Assembly: GCA_948144175.1 (NCBI GenBank)
Contig: CANXME010002538.1
Coordinates: forward strand, 1,331,501-1,395,500
Direction: 5' to 3'
DNA from: Closterium sp. NIES-65
Taxonomy: Eukaryota; Streptophyta; Zygnematophyceae; Desmidiales; Closteriaceae
Length of the DNA stretch: 64,000 nucleotides
Part shown: one piece after another, positions 42,321 through 52,704 of the stretch
How positions within the stretch are numbered: the stretch's first letter is position 1
Layout of the letters: every line of letters starts with the position of its first letter
Program-made: the position numbers and the translations under genes
The notes under the pieces: model-generated
Told to the model about the DNA's origin: nothing
Databases searched by the model: none
Seen by the model: the letters and a program-made list of their open reading frames with translations, nothing else

Positions 42321-43301
42321 AAGCAGCAGCAGCCGCAGCAGCAAGAGGAGAGAGTAGAGGAGGAGTCACAACCGCAGCAGGAGAGGGTAGAGGAGGAGTC
42401 ACGATAGCACCAGGAGAGGGTAGAGTAGAAGTCCCGCCCGCAGCAGCAAGTGCAGTTACAGACCCAGCATGAGAGAGTAGAGGAGGAGTCACGGCCGCAG
42501 CAGGAGAGGATAGCACAGGAGTCTCGGTTGCATCAGCGGGTGCAGCTGCAGTCACAGCAGGAGATGGCAGATGCGGAGCCACAGGAGCAGCAGCAGGGGC
42601 CGGTACCATCGCAGCAGACGCCAGAGGAGGCGGAGCAGCAGCGACTGCGACTACGCGACCTCCCCGGACCCAGCACCTGCACGCTTTGTTCATGGTCCCC
42701 TACCATCCCCTCCTGTTCCCCCTGTTGAGTCCCTTTCCTCGTCCCAGTGGACTCGTCGTTCTCCCCTCAGTCGTGCTGTGTCCCCAGAGCGTCGCCGGTC
42801 CCGTTATCGTGCACACGGTCCGTTCCACTTTGTTCTTCGCTCTCGTGTTCCACCTCCTCCTGTCCTTCCACAGCCTCTTGAGTCGTCCCTCACTGTGCGT
42901 CACGACCCGTTGTCCGACTACCTTCGTGCCTCCCGTCCTGTCGTCTCCCCTGTTTTGTCCGCGTTGGTCACTCACCCGACTGCACCCCTTTCGTCTGTCT
43001 CAGCACTTGTTACCACTGTCGCTGGCTTTGCCTCTTCCCACCGCCTTGACTACGCCGCTCACTTGGTGAGTGGTCCCGCTCGTTCTCCGTCCTCTGGGGG
43101 TGCTCCTGTCTTTCCCCCGGAGGTCCTAGAGGACAGGCAGTTTGAGCTTGGTTTCCTTGCGGCTGCTGTTCCTCATCTCTGTGCCATGCTGCTTACCCCT
43201 TATGGGGATCCAGACACTCTTGACTCCCGATCCCTCGCAATCACGCTGAGGCGGTCTCGGGACCGTGGGCCTCGTACTGGATAGCAGCTGAGGAGAAAGA
43301 G
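41354..43301 (+). pseudogene. Copia H integrase C-terminus, linker and RT lead-in
   Basis: Integrase C-terminal VFLGFPLDASDWVFYDPVTY ends at a stop (about 41610). Poly-C runs (41690-41765), Gly/Ala/Val-rich sequence (41787-42250), a CAG/glutamine-rich tract with several stops (42245-42600) and a Ser/Pro-rich part follow. The RT lead-in reads LVTTVAGFASSHRLDYAAHL (about 43010) and EVLEDRQFELGFLAAAVPHL. Frame changes prevent continuous translation. The long minus-strand frame at 41264-42175 is a shadow. Confidence 0.75.
42245..42345 (+). repeat. CAG trinucleotide tract
   Basis: Nearly uninterrupted CAG repeats with a TAG and a few CAC changes. In the element frame it encodes polyglutamine in the integrase-RT linker. 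Confidence 0.9.
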
Positions 43302-44216
43302 ATGGCATCTTATAGGTCCACAGGCAATAACGTCGACGCAGTCCCACCACCTGGGACGAACGTCGTCAGTGGCCGATGGCTCTACAAGGTGAAGCGGCCG
43401 CCTGGATCACCACCTGTGTTCAAGGCGCGCTATGTGGCGAGAGGCTTCAGTCAGCGAGAGGGGGTGGACTTCTTCCAGACCTTTGCGCCCACCCCAAAGA
43501 TGAGTACTCTTCGGGTGCTGCTGCATATTGCAGCCCAGCGCGACTATGAGTTGCACTCCTTGGACTTTTCCACCGCTTTCCTTCAGGGGAGCCTGCACGT
43601 GCAGATCTGGCTGCGTCGCCCGCCTAGCTTCACTGGCTCTTTCCCACCTGGGACCCAGTGGCAGCTGCGTCGACCAGTCTACGGCCTGCGTCAAGCTCCA
43701 CGTGAGTGGTACGACACACTTCGCTCGACCTTTGCAGTGCTCGACTTCTTTCCGTCGTCTGCCGATCCGTCACTGTTCGTCCGCCGTGGCTCGACCCCGT
43801 TCTTTGTTCTGGTCTACGTCCATGACCTAGTGTTCGCCACTCCCGACCGGCGCGCGCTGGCCTCCGTGAAGGAGGAACTGCAGAGGAGACACACTTGCAT
43901 TGACCTTGGTGAGCTGCAACACTACCTTGTTCTGCAGATCACCAGGGACAGGGCAGCTCGCACCATTACGCTCACGCAGTCGCATATGGTCGCAAAAATC
44001 CTCACACAGTTTCGCTTCCCGTTCTCCAAGGTACAGCTCACCCTTTTTGCTATGGATCATGGGCTCACGGCTCCACCTTCGGACGAGTCATTTGAGTCCA
44101 GTGGTCCATATCCTGAGCTGGTGGGTTGTCTCATGTACCTGATGACCTGTACTCGCCCAGACCTAGCTTACCCTCTTAGCGTGCTTGCGCGCTTTGTTGC
44201 GCCTGGGAGACACTGA
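43302..44216 (+). CDS. Copia H reverse transcriptase
   Basis: A 304-codon open frame holding most of RVT_2: NVVSGRWLYKVKRPPGSPPV, ARGFSQREGVDFFQTFAPTP, HSLDFSTAFLQG, YGLRQAPREWYDT and FVLVYVHDLVFATPD (43815-43826). The third position of the YVDD box is His, so a catalytic Asp is lost. The frame continues SGPYPELVGCLMYLMTCTRP and stops at 44214 (TGA after APGRH, where relatives have RKEH or RPEH). RNase H continues 30 codons later in a neighbouring frame. Confidence 0.88.
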   Translation: MASYRSTGNNVDAVPPPGTNVVSGRWLYKVKRPPGSPPVFKARYVARGFSQREGVDFFQTFAPTPKMSTLRVLLHIAAQRDYELHSLDFSTAFLQGSLHVQIWLRRPPSFTGSFPPGTQWQLRRPVYGLRQAPREWYDTLRSTFAVLDFFPSSADPSLFVRRGSTPFFVLVYVHDLVFATPDRRALASVKEELQRRHTCIDLGELQHYLVLQITRDRAARTITLTQSHMVAKILTQFRFPFSKVQLTLFAMDHGLTAPPSDESFESSGPYPELVGCLMYLMTCTRPDLAYPLSVLARFVAPGRH

Positions 44217-44760
44217 CCGTCCCACTCGTCCGCTGCTAAGAGAGTGGCGAAGTATGTGGCGAGTACATCAGGCATGGGACTTGTCCTTGGAGGGAAGCAA
44301 CCAGTTACACTCACAGGTTACTCAGACTCGTCGTGGGCCGACGTCGCGGAGACATGTCGGTCTACACAGGGGTACTCCTTTAGCCTCGGGACAGGTGCTG
44401 TCTCGTGGCGGTGGACTCGAGCGTCGTCCATCACCGGTTCCAGCTGTGAGGCAGAGGTGTATGCTGCGGTCATGGCCACTCAGGAGCTTCTCTGGCTGTC
44501 TTTCCTTCTCACCGACCTTGGTGAGCGGCCTTGCTCTCCCCCAGTCTTGTTCGCCGACAACAGGTCTGCTGTCCTGTTGTGTAAGGAGCCCCGGTTGGTT
44601 GGGAAGGCGAAGCACATCCAGCTTCGTTACTTCCTTCTGCGTGAGTTGCAGCGGCGTGGCCAGGCGCTCGTTCGGCGTGTTGTCTCTGAGGCCAACACGG
44701 CAGATATCTTCACCAAGGCGTTTCTGCACCCAGCTTGGCCTTGTGCCTGCCCGTCCACAC
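44217..44760 (+). pseudogene. Copia H RNase H
   Basis: The frame from 44244 reads MAKYVASTSGMGLVLGGKQP, SDSSWADVAETCRSTQGYSF, GSSCEAEVYAAVMATQELLW, FADNRSAVLLCKEP and EANTADIFTKAFLHPAWP. The catalytic Asp/Glu positions (SDSSWAD, EAEVY, FADN, TAD) look intact. The frame runs past the usual LTS end into 3' untranslated sequence. It removes the RNA strand during reverse transcription. Confidence 0.86.
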
Positions 44761-44988
44761 TTGCTTACGTAGAGATGCCTTGTCCTGCATGTCTTGTACT
44801 CTTGCATCTCATTATATTTGCTATATACCTGCATGTGGACTGGCCTTGTGGCCCCTTGTTTGCTCTCGGAGTGTGTGGTGCCTTTGAGCTCCACCCTGAG
44901 ATTTGTCTTGTTCTTGTGGACTGGTCTTGTGACCGTTGCTTGCTCTTGTTGTTTCAACAGGACTATCGTCACCTAGACTATGGGGGTG

Positions 44989-45125
44989 TGTCAAACTATA
45001 ATTCTATAGTTTGTGTAGTTCTAGTCCAGGTGTTCTCCCTTATGTTGTTTTCTACTTGCACTAGGGCTAGGTTTTGCATATATCTTGTTTGTACTTTCTG
45101 ATTTAGTCAATTTTACATTGTGACA
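44989..45125 (+). repeat. 3' LTR of copia H
   Basis: 137 bp, starting directly after the purine tract ACTATGGGGGTG and followed by TSD GTGGC (45126-45130). Confidence 0.94.
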
Positions 45126-45835
45126 GTGGCCCTGACCTAGCTGCCCGTCGCGGCCCTGCCTTATCACCGCCCGTCGCGGCCTGACCTAGCCGCTCGTGGC
45201 GGCCTCACCTAGCCGCCCATCGCGGCCTCACCTAGCCGCCCGTCGCGGCCCTGCCCTGGCACCCCCCATTGCGGCCCTGAACTCGCCGCCAGTCGCAGCC
45301 CTGCCCTGCCGCCACCTGTTGCGGCCCTGCCCTGCTGCCGCCTCGTCGCGGCCCTGCCCTGCCACCGCCTCGTCGCAGCCCTACCCTACAGCCGCCCCAT
45401 TGCGGCCCTGACCTAACCGCCCGTCGCAGCCCTGCCCTGCATCCCGGCCCTGGTAAGCGTGTGCCCTGCTAAGCGCGCCGTCGCGCCCGCTCCCTGCCGC
45501 CACCGCGCCCGCTGCCTGTCATGCTGCCCCGCGCACGCCCTGCCCTGCCCCACGTCGCGTTGCATCGCGCACGCCCTACCCTGCCCTATTAGGCCCGCCG
45601 CAGGCCCTGCCTTCGCGCCGCCGCGCCTACCCGTTCGGCCCGTCACGGGCCTATCTGCTATGCCAGCCGCGGGCCCGCCCCTTGCATCCGCCGTGCCTGC
45701 GTTTTGCGCCCGCCGCGAGCCTCCACTCGCGCCAGCGCCCTACCCTACCAACGCGCCACCGCCCTGCCCTGCTGCGCACTCGCGCCCTGCCCATGCCTTG
45801 CCCGAGTAGCCTCCTGCAGCGCCCTGTGCGCCCTG
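45126..45835. repeat. Leader array of copia G (continued)
   Basis: CGCGGCCCTGCCCTGCCGCC-type imperfect repeats of about 20-27 bp with CGTCGC alternation. It continues the array broken at 38401 and runs into coding sequence at LQRPVRPAVALHTFTLDSGA with no gag between. Confidence 0.8.
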
Positions 45836-46986
45836 CCGTGGCCTTGCACACCTTCACGCTTGACTCAGGTGCTTCCCGCTCCTTCTTTCGCGACAGCACC
45901 ACACTCACGCCGCTCAGTCGGTCAGTTGCACTCTCCCTAGCGGACCCCTCCGGGGACCCAGTCCTTGCGCACTCCTCTACAGTTATGCCGTGTCTAGTGG
46001 TCCCGTCTGGCTGCACTGTCGTGTCTTTACCTCCCCTCGTTCTCTACGAACTTGGTGAGTGGAGCTGACCTCCAGGACGTGTGGGTTGACCAGTTCACTC
46101 TTGGAGGTCAGCGGGTGACCCACTGTACGTGTACTCGGAGAGGCCGCCACTTGGCCACGTTCACCCGTCGGCCTCGGTCGAGCTTGTACACACTGGCTAC
46201 TAAGTCTCCTCCCGTTGCTGAGTCTGGTCAAGTAGCTGCGTCTAGTCAGGTGTTTGCTGCCGCGTCTAGGTCTAATCCGGAGTTTGCCCCCTGCTCGTGC
46301 CGTCTCTTGTCACACCGAACTCTTCGTTGGCACCACCGGAGGTATGGCCCTCCCTACCTCTTCTCCGAGGTATGGCCTCCCGTCTCCTTCTCACTGGTCT
46401 CCCCCGGTCTCTCCCTCCCCTCCCACCGGGGCGTGCCCCTACTTGCGTTCCTTGCGTCGAGGGACGGCAGTGCGCCGCTCCTGACTCCTCCGAGTTCCCT
46501 CCGATGGAGGCTCCCCTACAGACTCTCCACATGGACGTGTGGGGCCCAGCCCGCGTCCGTGGACAGGGTCACGAGCGTTACTTTCTGCTGGTCGTTGACG
46601 ACTAGTCGCGTTACACCACAGTCTTCCCCTTGCGCCACAAGGGTGATGTCACTTAGGTGCTAATCACCTGGATCCGCGCAGCCCGTCACCAGCTCAGAGA
46701 GAGTTTCGGCTCGGACTTTCTTGTTCTGCGTCTGCACTCCAACAGAGGTGGAGAGTTTTCCTCCAACCTTCTGCGGGCCTTCTGTCGTGCGGAGGGCATC
46801 CGCCAGACGTTCACGCTTCCGGCCTCCCCACAGCAAAATGGGATTTGTGAGCGCCGCATTGGCATGGTCATGGACGACGCTGGTATGTCCATGATTCATT
46901 CGGCTGCTCCCCATTTTATGTGGTCATTCATGGTCCAGTACGCTGCGCATCACCTCAACCTCCAGCCCCATGTCTCCGTGACGGAG
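45836..46986 (+). pseudogene. Copia G protease and integrase, first part
   Basis: TLDSGASRSFFRDSTTLTPL (protease, intact DSGA) is followed by a frameshift near 46050, then VSGADLQDVWVDQFTLGGQR and SCRLLSHRTLRWHHR. A second shift follows in the pre-integrase region, then CVPCVEGRQCAAPDSSEFPP, LHMDVWGPARVRGQGHERYF, a stop in DDYSR (DD*SR at about 46603), LRLHSNRGGEFSSNLLRAFC (the second Asp is Asn) and SPQQNGICERRIGMVMDDAG. The frame is cut at 46991 by element I and resumes at 48516, VTET joining TPALRWTGKVGNASAFRF without frame change. Confidence 0.88.
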
Positions 46987-46991
46987 ACCAC

Positions 46992-47134
46992 TGTCAGAAT
47001 GTGATGTTTATCTACCCTACAGTGGGGTACTCTTTAGCGAGTACAACCTGAATTAGGGTTTGCTATATGTACTCAGCTTCTTGCTAGTGAAAACCCCCTT
47101 TCTTGTTCTATCGTTTCAGCGTGCTGTTTTAACA
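46992..47134 (+). repeat. 5' LTR of element I
   Basis: 143 bp, TGTCAGAATGTGATG to GCTGTTTTAACA, next to TSD ACCAC. Confidence 0.93.
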
Positions 47135-48367
47135 TGCTATCAGAGCAGGTCGACCCTCTTGGGTCGATGCTATGGATGGGCTCGCCACCTAATGCTTCTG
47201 CTGCTGTCCTGCCTATCGCGCGCTCTGGGTGCGCGACGTGTTCTACTTGCCGCGCGCTCGGGTGCACGGCGTATTTTTCATCCCGCTGTGCGCTCGGGGC
47301 GCGCGGCAGTTTTCTGCTCGCCGTGCGCCCCGAGGCACGCGGCAGTTTTCTGCCCCGTCGATCCGCGCGTCGCCCCCCGTCGCCCATCGCATCGCCCCCG
47401 GGGAACCCCGCGTCGCCCCCCATCGCCCATAGCGGCCCGCGCAACCTGCGCCAGGCCCACACGCGGCCCGTACGTCCTGCGCCAGGCCCGCGCGCGGCTC
47501 GTACGGGCTGCGCCAAGCCCGCGCGCGGCCCGGACAGCCCGCGCGCAGTCCGTATGGCCTGCGTCAGGCCCGCGCGCGGCCCGTACGGGCTACGCTAGGC
47601 CTGCGCGCAGCTCAGGCAACCCGCGCGCGGTTCATCCGGCCTGCGCCAAGCGAGTGAGCGGCCCGTACCATCTGCCCCAGTGCCGCATGCCGTCTCCCGA
47701 GCTTCTGACCGCACTCCTGTGTTAGGGTTTGGGGGTGGAGAGTATGGGGGTGCCGTGTGTGTGAGTCGTCCCCTGCTCCTCCTCCTCCGTCTCCCACTGC
47801 TACAACTGCCGCTGACGGGGGTGGATGTGTTGGAGCCGTCGGAGTGGTAAAAGGGGGGTGGCGTGTGAGCGGTGCTAGTGGTTTAGCAGGGGGTGTGTCA
47901 AAGGGGTGTGAGACATTTGAGGGAGGTTGACCGGAGGTAGCCGACTTGTCCTCCGCAGCGCGTGAAGTCCAGAGAGCCACGACCCCCTGTGGCCATGTAG
48001 TCCGGGGCTCTGCGCCCGGTAGCCATAGTGTGAGCACTCCTGGTAGTCCAGAGAGCCACGACCCCCTATGGCCGTGTAGTCCGGGGCTCTGTGCTCGGTA
48101 GCCACTGTGTAAGCACTCCTGGGAGCACAGTGAGCCAGCTGCGCGTGTCGCCTTGTAGCCCGGGTTTAGCCTGGTAGCATCAGTGCTGCGCACTCCTATT
48201 GCCCGTGTGTCTGCAGCTTCAGCCGTCGCCTCTCATCTTCTCGCCCTCCATAGTTTCTCCTCCTCCTCACTTGCCCTCTGTGATAGCCTCTAGCTTTGCG
48301 TATCATTGTGAACTATTGCTATGACTGCTTGTTGTGCTGATTGTACCCCACTTTGATTTTGGGGGTG

Positions 48368-48510
48368 TGTCAGAATGTGATGTTTGTCTAGCCTACAGTG
48401 GGGTACTCTTTAGCGAGTACAGCCTGAATTAGGGTTTGCTATATGTACTCAACTGCCTGCTAGTCAAAACCCCCTTTCCTGTTCTATTGTTTCAGCGTGC
48501 TGTTTTAACA
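48368..48510 (+). repeat. 3' LTR of element I
   Basis: 143 bp, preceded by purine tract TTTTGGGGGTG and followed by TSD ACCAC (48511-48515). Confidence 0.93.
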
Positions 48511-48515
48511 ACCAC

Positions 48516-49870
48516 ACCTGCTCTGCGGTGGACGGGGAAGGTTGGCAATGCATCTGCGTTCCGTTTCAGGGGATCACGAGCTTTTGACCGCGATTCTTCC
48601 GCGGACAAGCTGTCCTCCCGTGCTGTTCCCTGTGTCTTCCTTGGCTTCCCCCTTGACGCGCCTGGTTGGCAGTTTTACCACCCCACCTTGCGTCGTGTTC
48701 TGTCCTCTCAGGACGTTACGTTTGATGAGTCGGTTCCTTATTACCATCTCTTCCCCTACCGCGCTGCCCCTCTCCCCCCCCCCCCGCTGCTCTTCCTAGC
48801 ACCAGGTCCTCCTCCGGTAGACCCCCTTCCCCCTCAGGGTCCTGCCCCCTCAGGTGTGTCTCATGTAGACCCTGTCGAGCCTGTCAAGGAAGTTGTAAAG
48901 TCTGGTGCATCTAGGGGTGCTGAGCCTGCGGGTGCGGGGCCTAGGGGTGCTGAGCCTGGGCGTGCGGAGCTTGGGGGTGCTGAGCCTGGGATTGCTGAGT
49001 CTAAGGGTGCGGAGCCTGGGGGTGCTGAGCCTGAGCGTGCGGAGCCTGGGGGTGCTGAGCCTGAGCATGCTGCGCCTGGAGGTACTTTGTCCTCTGGAGG
49101 TCCTTCGGGTGTCTTGCCACGGCGGGAGCCACTCTCTCCACCGCAGCTGCGCGAGTGGTTTGCTCGGCGCTGTGGCCGAGCTGCTGGAGCCGGGGGGCCT
49201 ACCGCTAGAGGTGCTGCTGGCGCTGGAGGCACTGCTGGTGCCGTAGCTGCTGGAGGCGCTGGTCGCGGAGGTGCTCTTACTGGAGGTACCGGAGCTGCTG
49301 GAGCTGGAGGTGCTACTGGAGCTGGAGTTACTGCTGCTGCTGGAGCTGCTAGAGGTAATGGAGCTGGTGGTCCCGGAGGTGCTCGTACTGGAGGTACTGG
49401 AGCTGCTGGAGCTGGTGGTGCTGCAGGAGTTGGAGCTGGAGGCGCTGGAGCTGTTTTTGCTGGAGGTGCTGCTGGAGCTCGAGCTGCTGGAGGTGCTAGA
49501 GCTCGAGGTGCTGGAGCTGGTGGTGCTGCAGGAGTTGGAGCTGGAAACCTTGGAGCTAGGGTACTGGTGCTGTCTCTGCTGGTTGTCGCGGTGCTGCGCA
49601 GCCGTACTTCGTTCCACTCCTTCAGCAAGTTCTTGGTCTCCCGCCTTCTACTGGTCCTACTCCTCCCTTACTATGTCAACCACCATGACCAGTCATAGTC
49701 GCAGTTACAGCCCGCCTCCCCACTGCTTAGTCCTTCTCCCTACACTAAGTCGACCAGAGGTCTAGCGGAGCGTCGTGGGCCTGAGTCTCGTCCTGCGTTG
49801 CCTGTTTGCGCTGCTCGCACTGGTCGTCGGGTTCCTCGTTAGCGTCCTCCTCTTGTCCCCGGCACGCACC
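48516..49870 (+). pseudogene. Copia G integrase C-terminus and linker
   Basis: TPALRWTGKVGNASAFRFRG, VFLGFPLDAPGWQFYHPTLR and VLSSQDVTFDESVPYYHLFP form the integrase tail. A proline run PPPPLLFLAPGPPPVDPLPP is followed by GAEPGGAEPERAEPGGAEPE pentapeptides (48890-49080), LSPPQLREWFARRCGRAAGA (about 49130) and a long Gly/Ala-rich run (49190-49570). The frame 48436-49698 is open across all this, one of the least damaged linkers in the window. Minus-strand Ser- or Pro-rich frames at 48850-49628 are shadows. Confidence 0.8.
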
Positions 49871-51765
49871 AGATGGCACTTCGTCCTTCCTCTGTTCCAC
49901 TGCGTGTCCCTCTACCATCTCCTCCTACGTCCTCCCTTGCTGACGGTCAGGACCCCGAGTCTGACTCTCTTCGTGCTGCCAGCCTTACTGTCACACGTCT
50001 GCTAGCTACTGTTGACCTTGACCATTTGAGTCCACTGCTGTGTCTGATATACTTGCTGAGCTTGTCGACTTTGCTTCTCACTCTCGTCTCGACTACGCCA
50101 CTAGTCTTGTTGCTGAGTCAGAGTATGTCTGTCCTCCGTCCGTCAGGGGTGAGTGTGCTCTTGGCACGAACGTCATTGAGGACAGGCAGGAGGACTTTGA
50201 ATGTTTTGGAGATGCTGTACCTCATCTCGTGTCCATGCTGATTGCACCTGAGGGAGACCCGGATGCATCATACATCTCGACCCCGCACTCTTACGCAGAG
50301 GCGATAGAGGGTCTGTACTCCTCTCAGTGGCAGACAGCCATGGACGCAGAGATGGCATCCTGGAAGTCCACACGCACTTACGTCGACGAGGTTCCCCCAC
50401 CTGGGACGAACATCGTCAGCGGCATGTGGATTTTCAGGGTGAAGCGATCGCCGGGTTCTCTGCCTGTCTTCCAGGTGCGTTACGTTGCACGAGGCTTCAG
50501 TCAGCGACAGGGAGTTGACTTCTTCCAGACCTTCTCCCCTACCCCGAAGATAACCACTTTTTGGGTTCTGCTGCACGTCGCCGCTCAGCATGACTACGAG
50601 CTTCACTCTCTTGACTTCAACATTGCTTTCCTACAGGGCAGCCTCCACGAGGAGATCTGGCTACATCGCCCACCTGGCTTCACTAGATCGTTTCCAGCAG
50701 GTACCAAGTGGAGCCTCCAGTGGCCAGTCTACGGTCTCCGCCAGGCTCCTCGCGAGTGGCACGAGACATTGAGGACGACTCTTGCGGCTCTTGGGTTTGC
50801 TCCTCTACTGCTGACCCGTCACTGTTTCTACGCACTGACACTTTGCTGCCGCCGTTCTACGTCCTCGTGTACGTTGACGACTTGGTCTTTGCCACTGCTG
50901 ACACTGCTAGACTGGCCCACGTGAAGTCGGAGCTACAGAAGAGACACACGTGCACACACCTGGGTGAGCTGCGTAGCTATCTTGGCTTGCAGATCATCCG
51001 AGACAGAGCACAGCGCACCATTACCTTGACTCAGTCTCACATGGTGCAGCAGGTCCTTCAGCGCTTCAACTTCCAGTACTCCTCGCCATAGTCACTCGCT
51101 CTCAGCTCTGCGTTCGGATGAGTCTGTAGAGCCGAGTGGCCTGTATCCAGAGCTTGTGGGCTGCCTCATGTACCTGATGACCTGCACTCGATCTGACCTT
51201 GCTTACCCTCTTAGCATCCTAGCACGCTACGTTGCACCCGGGAGACACCGACGAGAGCACTCGAAGGCCGCTAAGAGGGTGATGCACTACTTGTGCAGTA
51301 CGTCACGCAGACGCTTCTTGGGTCGACGACTTGGCTATGCTGCCTTGGCTCCGGTTCTGTTTCGTGGCGGTCTACCTGCTTGTCTTCTGTTCTCAGCTCC
51401 AGCTGTGAGGCTGAGATCTACGCAGGGGCCATGGCTGCACAGGAGTTACGCTGGCTCACCTACCTGCTGGCCGACTTGGGAGAGGCGCCTCGTTCTCCTC
51501 CAGTTCTGTACGTCGACAACAAGGTCATGATTGCCTTGTGTTAGGAGCACAGACTGGAGCACATAGCGAAGCACATCGCTCTGCGCTACTTTCTTGCTCG
51601 AGAGTTGCACCAGCGTGGTCAGCTTCATCTTGTTTATGTGGCCTCTCAGGCCAACACTGCTGATATCTTCACCAAGGCACTTCAGCCTAATGATCATCAG
51701 CGTTTTAGTACTGTTCCAGGCGTTGTGCCAACTTGGACTCACTTGCTTACTCCTTGACTTTGCTT
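49871..51765 (+). pseudogene. Copia G reverse transcriptase and RNase H
   Basis: The frame 50040-50924 gives ILAELVDFASHSRLDYATSL, NIVSGMWIFRVKRSPGSLPV and ARGFSQRQGVDFFQTFSPTP. It continues with HSLDFNIAFLQG and YGLRQAPREWHETLRTTLAA, then shifts. The next frame (50708-51091) has VLVYVDDLVFATADTARLAH with an intact YVDD (50870-50881). A stop follows at TYSSP. RNase H is truncated by a deletion near 51300 that removes the SDASW segment, then shows SCEAEIYAGAMAAQELRWLT, YVDNKVMIALC, a stop and QANTADIFTKAL. The active-site box survives but the gene is broken in at least four places. Confidence 0.87.
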
Positions 51766-51973
51766 GTACTGTGATCTATATTCTTATACCTGCATGCTTA
51801 CTCTTGCTAGTTGTGATCACTATACTACTTGTTCTTCTTTACATAAAACTCTGCATGTGAATTGGCCTTGTGGCCATTTGCTTGTGCTCGGACTGCGCGG
51901 TGACGTTGTGATCCACCCTGAGCTTGACCTTGCTTCGTTCTCTTACTTGTCCCCCACTTTGCCTATGGGGGTG

Positions 51974-52095
51974 TGGCAAAACTATGCTCTAGGCTATAGT
52001 TGGGCACTCTTTCTTGGGTATAGCCCAATTTGGTTTTGCCTTACAAACCCTGTACTGCTGTCATTCTAGTCGTTTTTTCTTCCTACATTCTGACA
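51974..52095 (+). repeat. 3' LTR of copia G
   Basis: 122 bp, TGGCAAAACTATGCTC to ACATTCTGACA, following the purine tract GCCTATGGGGGTG. TSD TCAAA follows. Confidence 0.9.
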
Positions 52096-52100
52096 TCAAA

Positions 52101-52373
52101 ATCCTAGGTTTTTTGTGATGTCGATTTTCTGCTCGTCCACGTGAACCCTGATGTTTGTGTAGTTGGTTGTATGTTATTGGTCTAGCTGGTTCTAGGCTAA
52201 GGGTTTGGGAAAATTGTGATTGTTTGACTTATTGCGTGTTGAAATTGATCTCGCACCCAACAAGCACCAACAATCCTTGCTATTCACTACAACACCTTTG
52301 GTGTTGCTAGTTTAGCACTTTGGATTGTTGAAGATCGTTGTAGGGCGAGGGTTAGGATGGTTGAGTTTATCAA
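52101..52373. other. Unassigned sequence between G and J
   Basis: AT-richer sequence (TTTTTTGTGATGTCG..., TTGGGAAAATTGTGATTG) without coding or repeat signal. Removing J would join it to 59890 onwards, so it may be LTR or leader of element K1. Confidence 0.4.
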
Positions 52374-52378
52374 TTCGT

Positions 52379-52505
52379 TGATGAGAAGTGAGAATAGATG
52401 AACTATGAAACAGTTGGGTACAAGTACTAACCCTAATTGGGTTGTACCCCTTATGGACTACCCCACTACAGCCTACACAAATGTATAAGCTATAATGTTC
52501 TGACA
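52379..52505 (-). repeat. 3' LTR of copia J
   Basis: 127 bp, TGATGAGAAGTGAG to ATAATGTTCTGACA, bounded by TTCGT. The purine tract (minus reading CCAATGGGGGTG) is on its right. Confidence 0.93.
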
Positions 52506-52704
52506 CACCCCCATTGGCAAAGTGGGGGAGAACAAGCGGTCACAAGACCACTCAAGCAAAGCAAAGCAGGCTCAGAGTGGATCACAAAGTCACCACACAG
52601 TCCGAGCACAAGAATAAGGCCACAAGGCCAGTTCACATGCAAGAACATATATACAAAGGTAAACAAGCAAGTGCAGGTATAAAAATAGTACACTAGAAAC
52701 AAGA

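Larger units (their letters stand above)
38402..45125 (+). mobile_element. Ty1/copia element H, nested in G leader (6.7 kb)
   Basis: LTRs of 137 bp (38402-38538, 44989-45125) differ at about seven sites. The TSD GTGGC is at 38397-38401 and 45126-45130. Primer site TGGTATAGAGCTAGGTTAACC starts at 38539. Its LTRs (TGTCAARCTATAATTC...) and primer site differ from the A/B/C/G/J group, so it is a separate family. Order: leader with ~165-bp repeats, protease, integrase, polyQ-rich linker, RT, RNase H and purine tract ACTATGGGGGTG. No recognisable gag capsid domain is present. RT carries YVHD for YVDD, and stops occur at 41351 and in the linker. Confidence 0.93.
46992..48510 (+). mobile_element. Non-autonomous LTR element I (1.52 kb)
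   Basis: 143-bp LTRs (46992-47134, 48368-48510) with TSD ACCAC at 46987-46991 and 48511-48515. Primer site TGCTATCAGAGCAGGTCGACC follows the left LTR. No gag or pol is present. The interior has repeats with CGCGCGCGGCCCGTACGG (47430-47640) and a duplicated segment near 47970-48130 (AGAGCCACGACCCCCTRTGG). Parts match element F in reverse complement: the GTTTTCTGCCCGCCGTGCGC-type segment near 47290-47360 and the CGTCTCCCACTGCTACAACTG segment near 47790. Confidence 0.92.
38088..52095 (+). mobile_element. Ty1/copia element G, split by H and I
   Basis: 122-bp LTRs lie at 38088-38209 and 51974-52095, with TSD TCAAA at 38083-38087 and 52096-52100. The left LTR begins GG where the right begins TG, an end mutation. 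The primer site TGGTTTCAGAGCAGGTTCC starts at 38210. Internal order: GC-rich leader (interrupted by H), protease, integrase (interrupted by I), linker, RT, RNase H and purine tract CCTATGGGGGTG. There is no gag: leader repeats run into the protease at about 45836. Without H and I the element is about 5.8 kb. Confidence 0.9.

Noticed and set aside
42245-42345. A host polyglutamine gene
   Set aside because: The CAG run lies inside the integrase-RT interval of copia H and is interrupted by stops.
48850-49628. 255-codon minus-strand Ser- and Pro-rich frames
   Set aside because: Antisense of the repetitive linker of copia G, which is the frame with flanking integrase and LREWF motifs.
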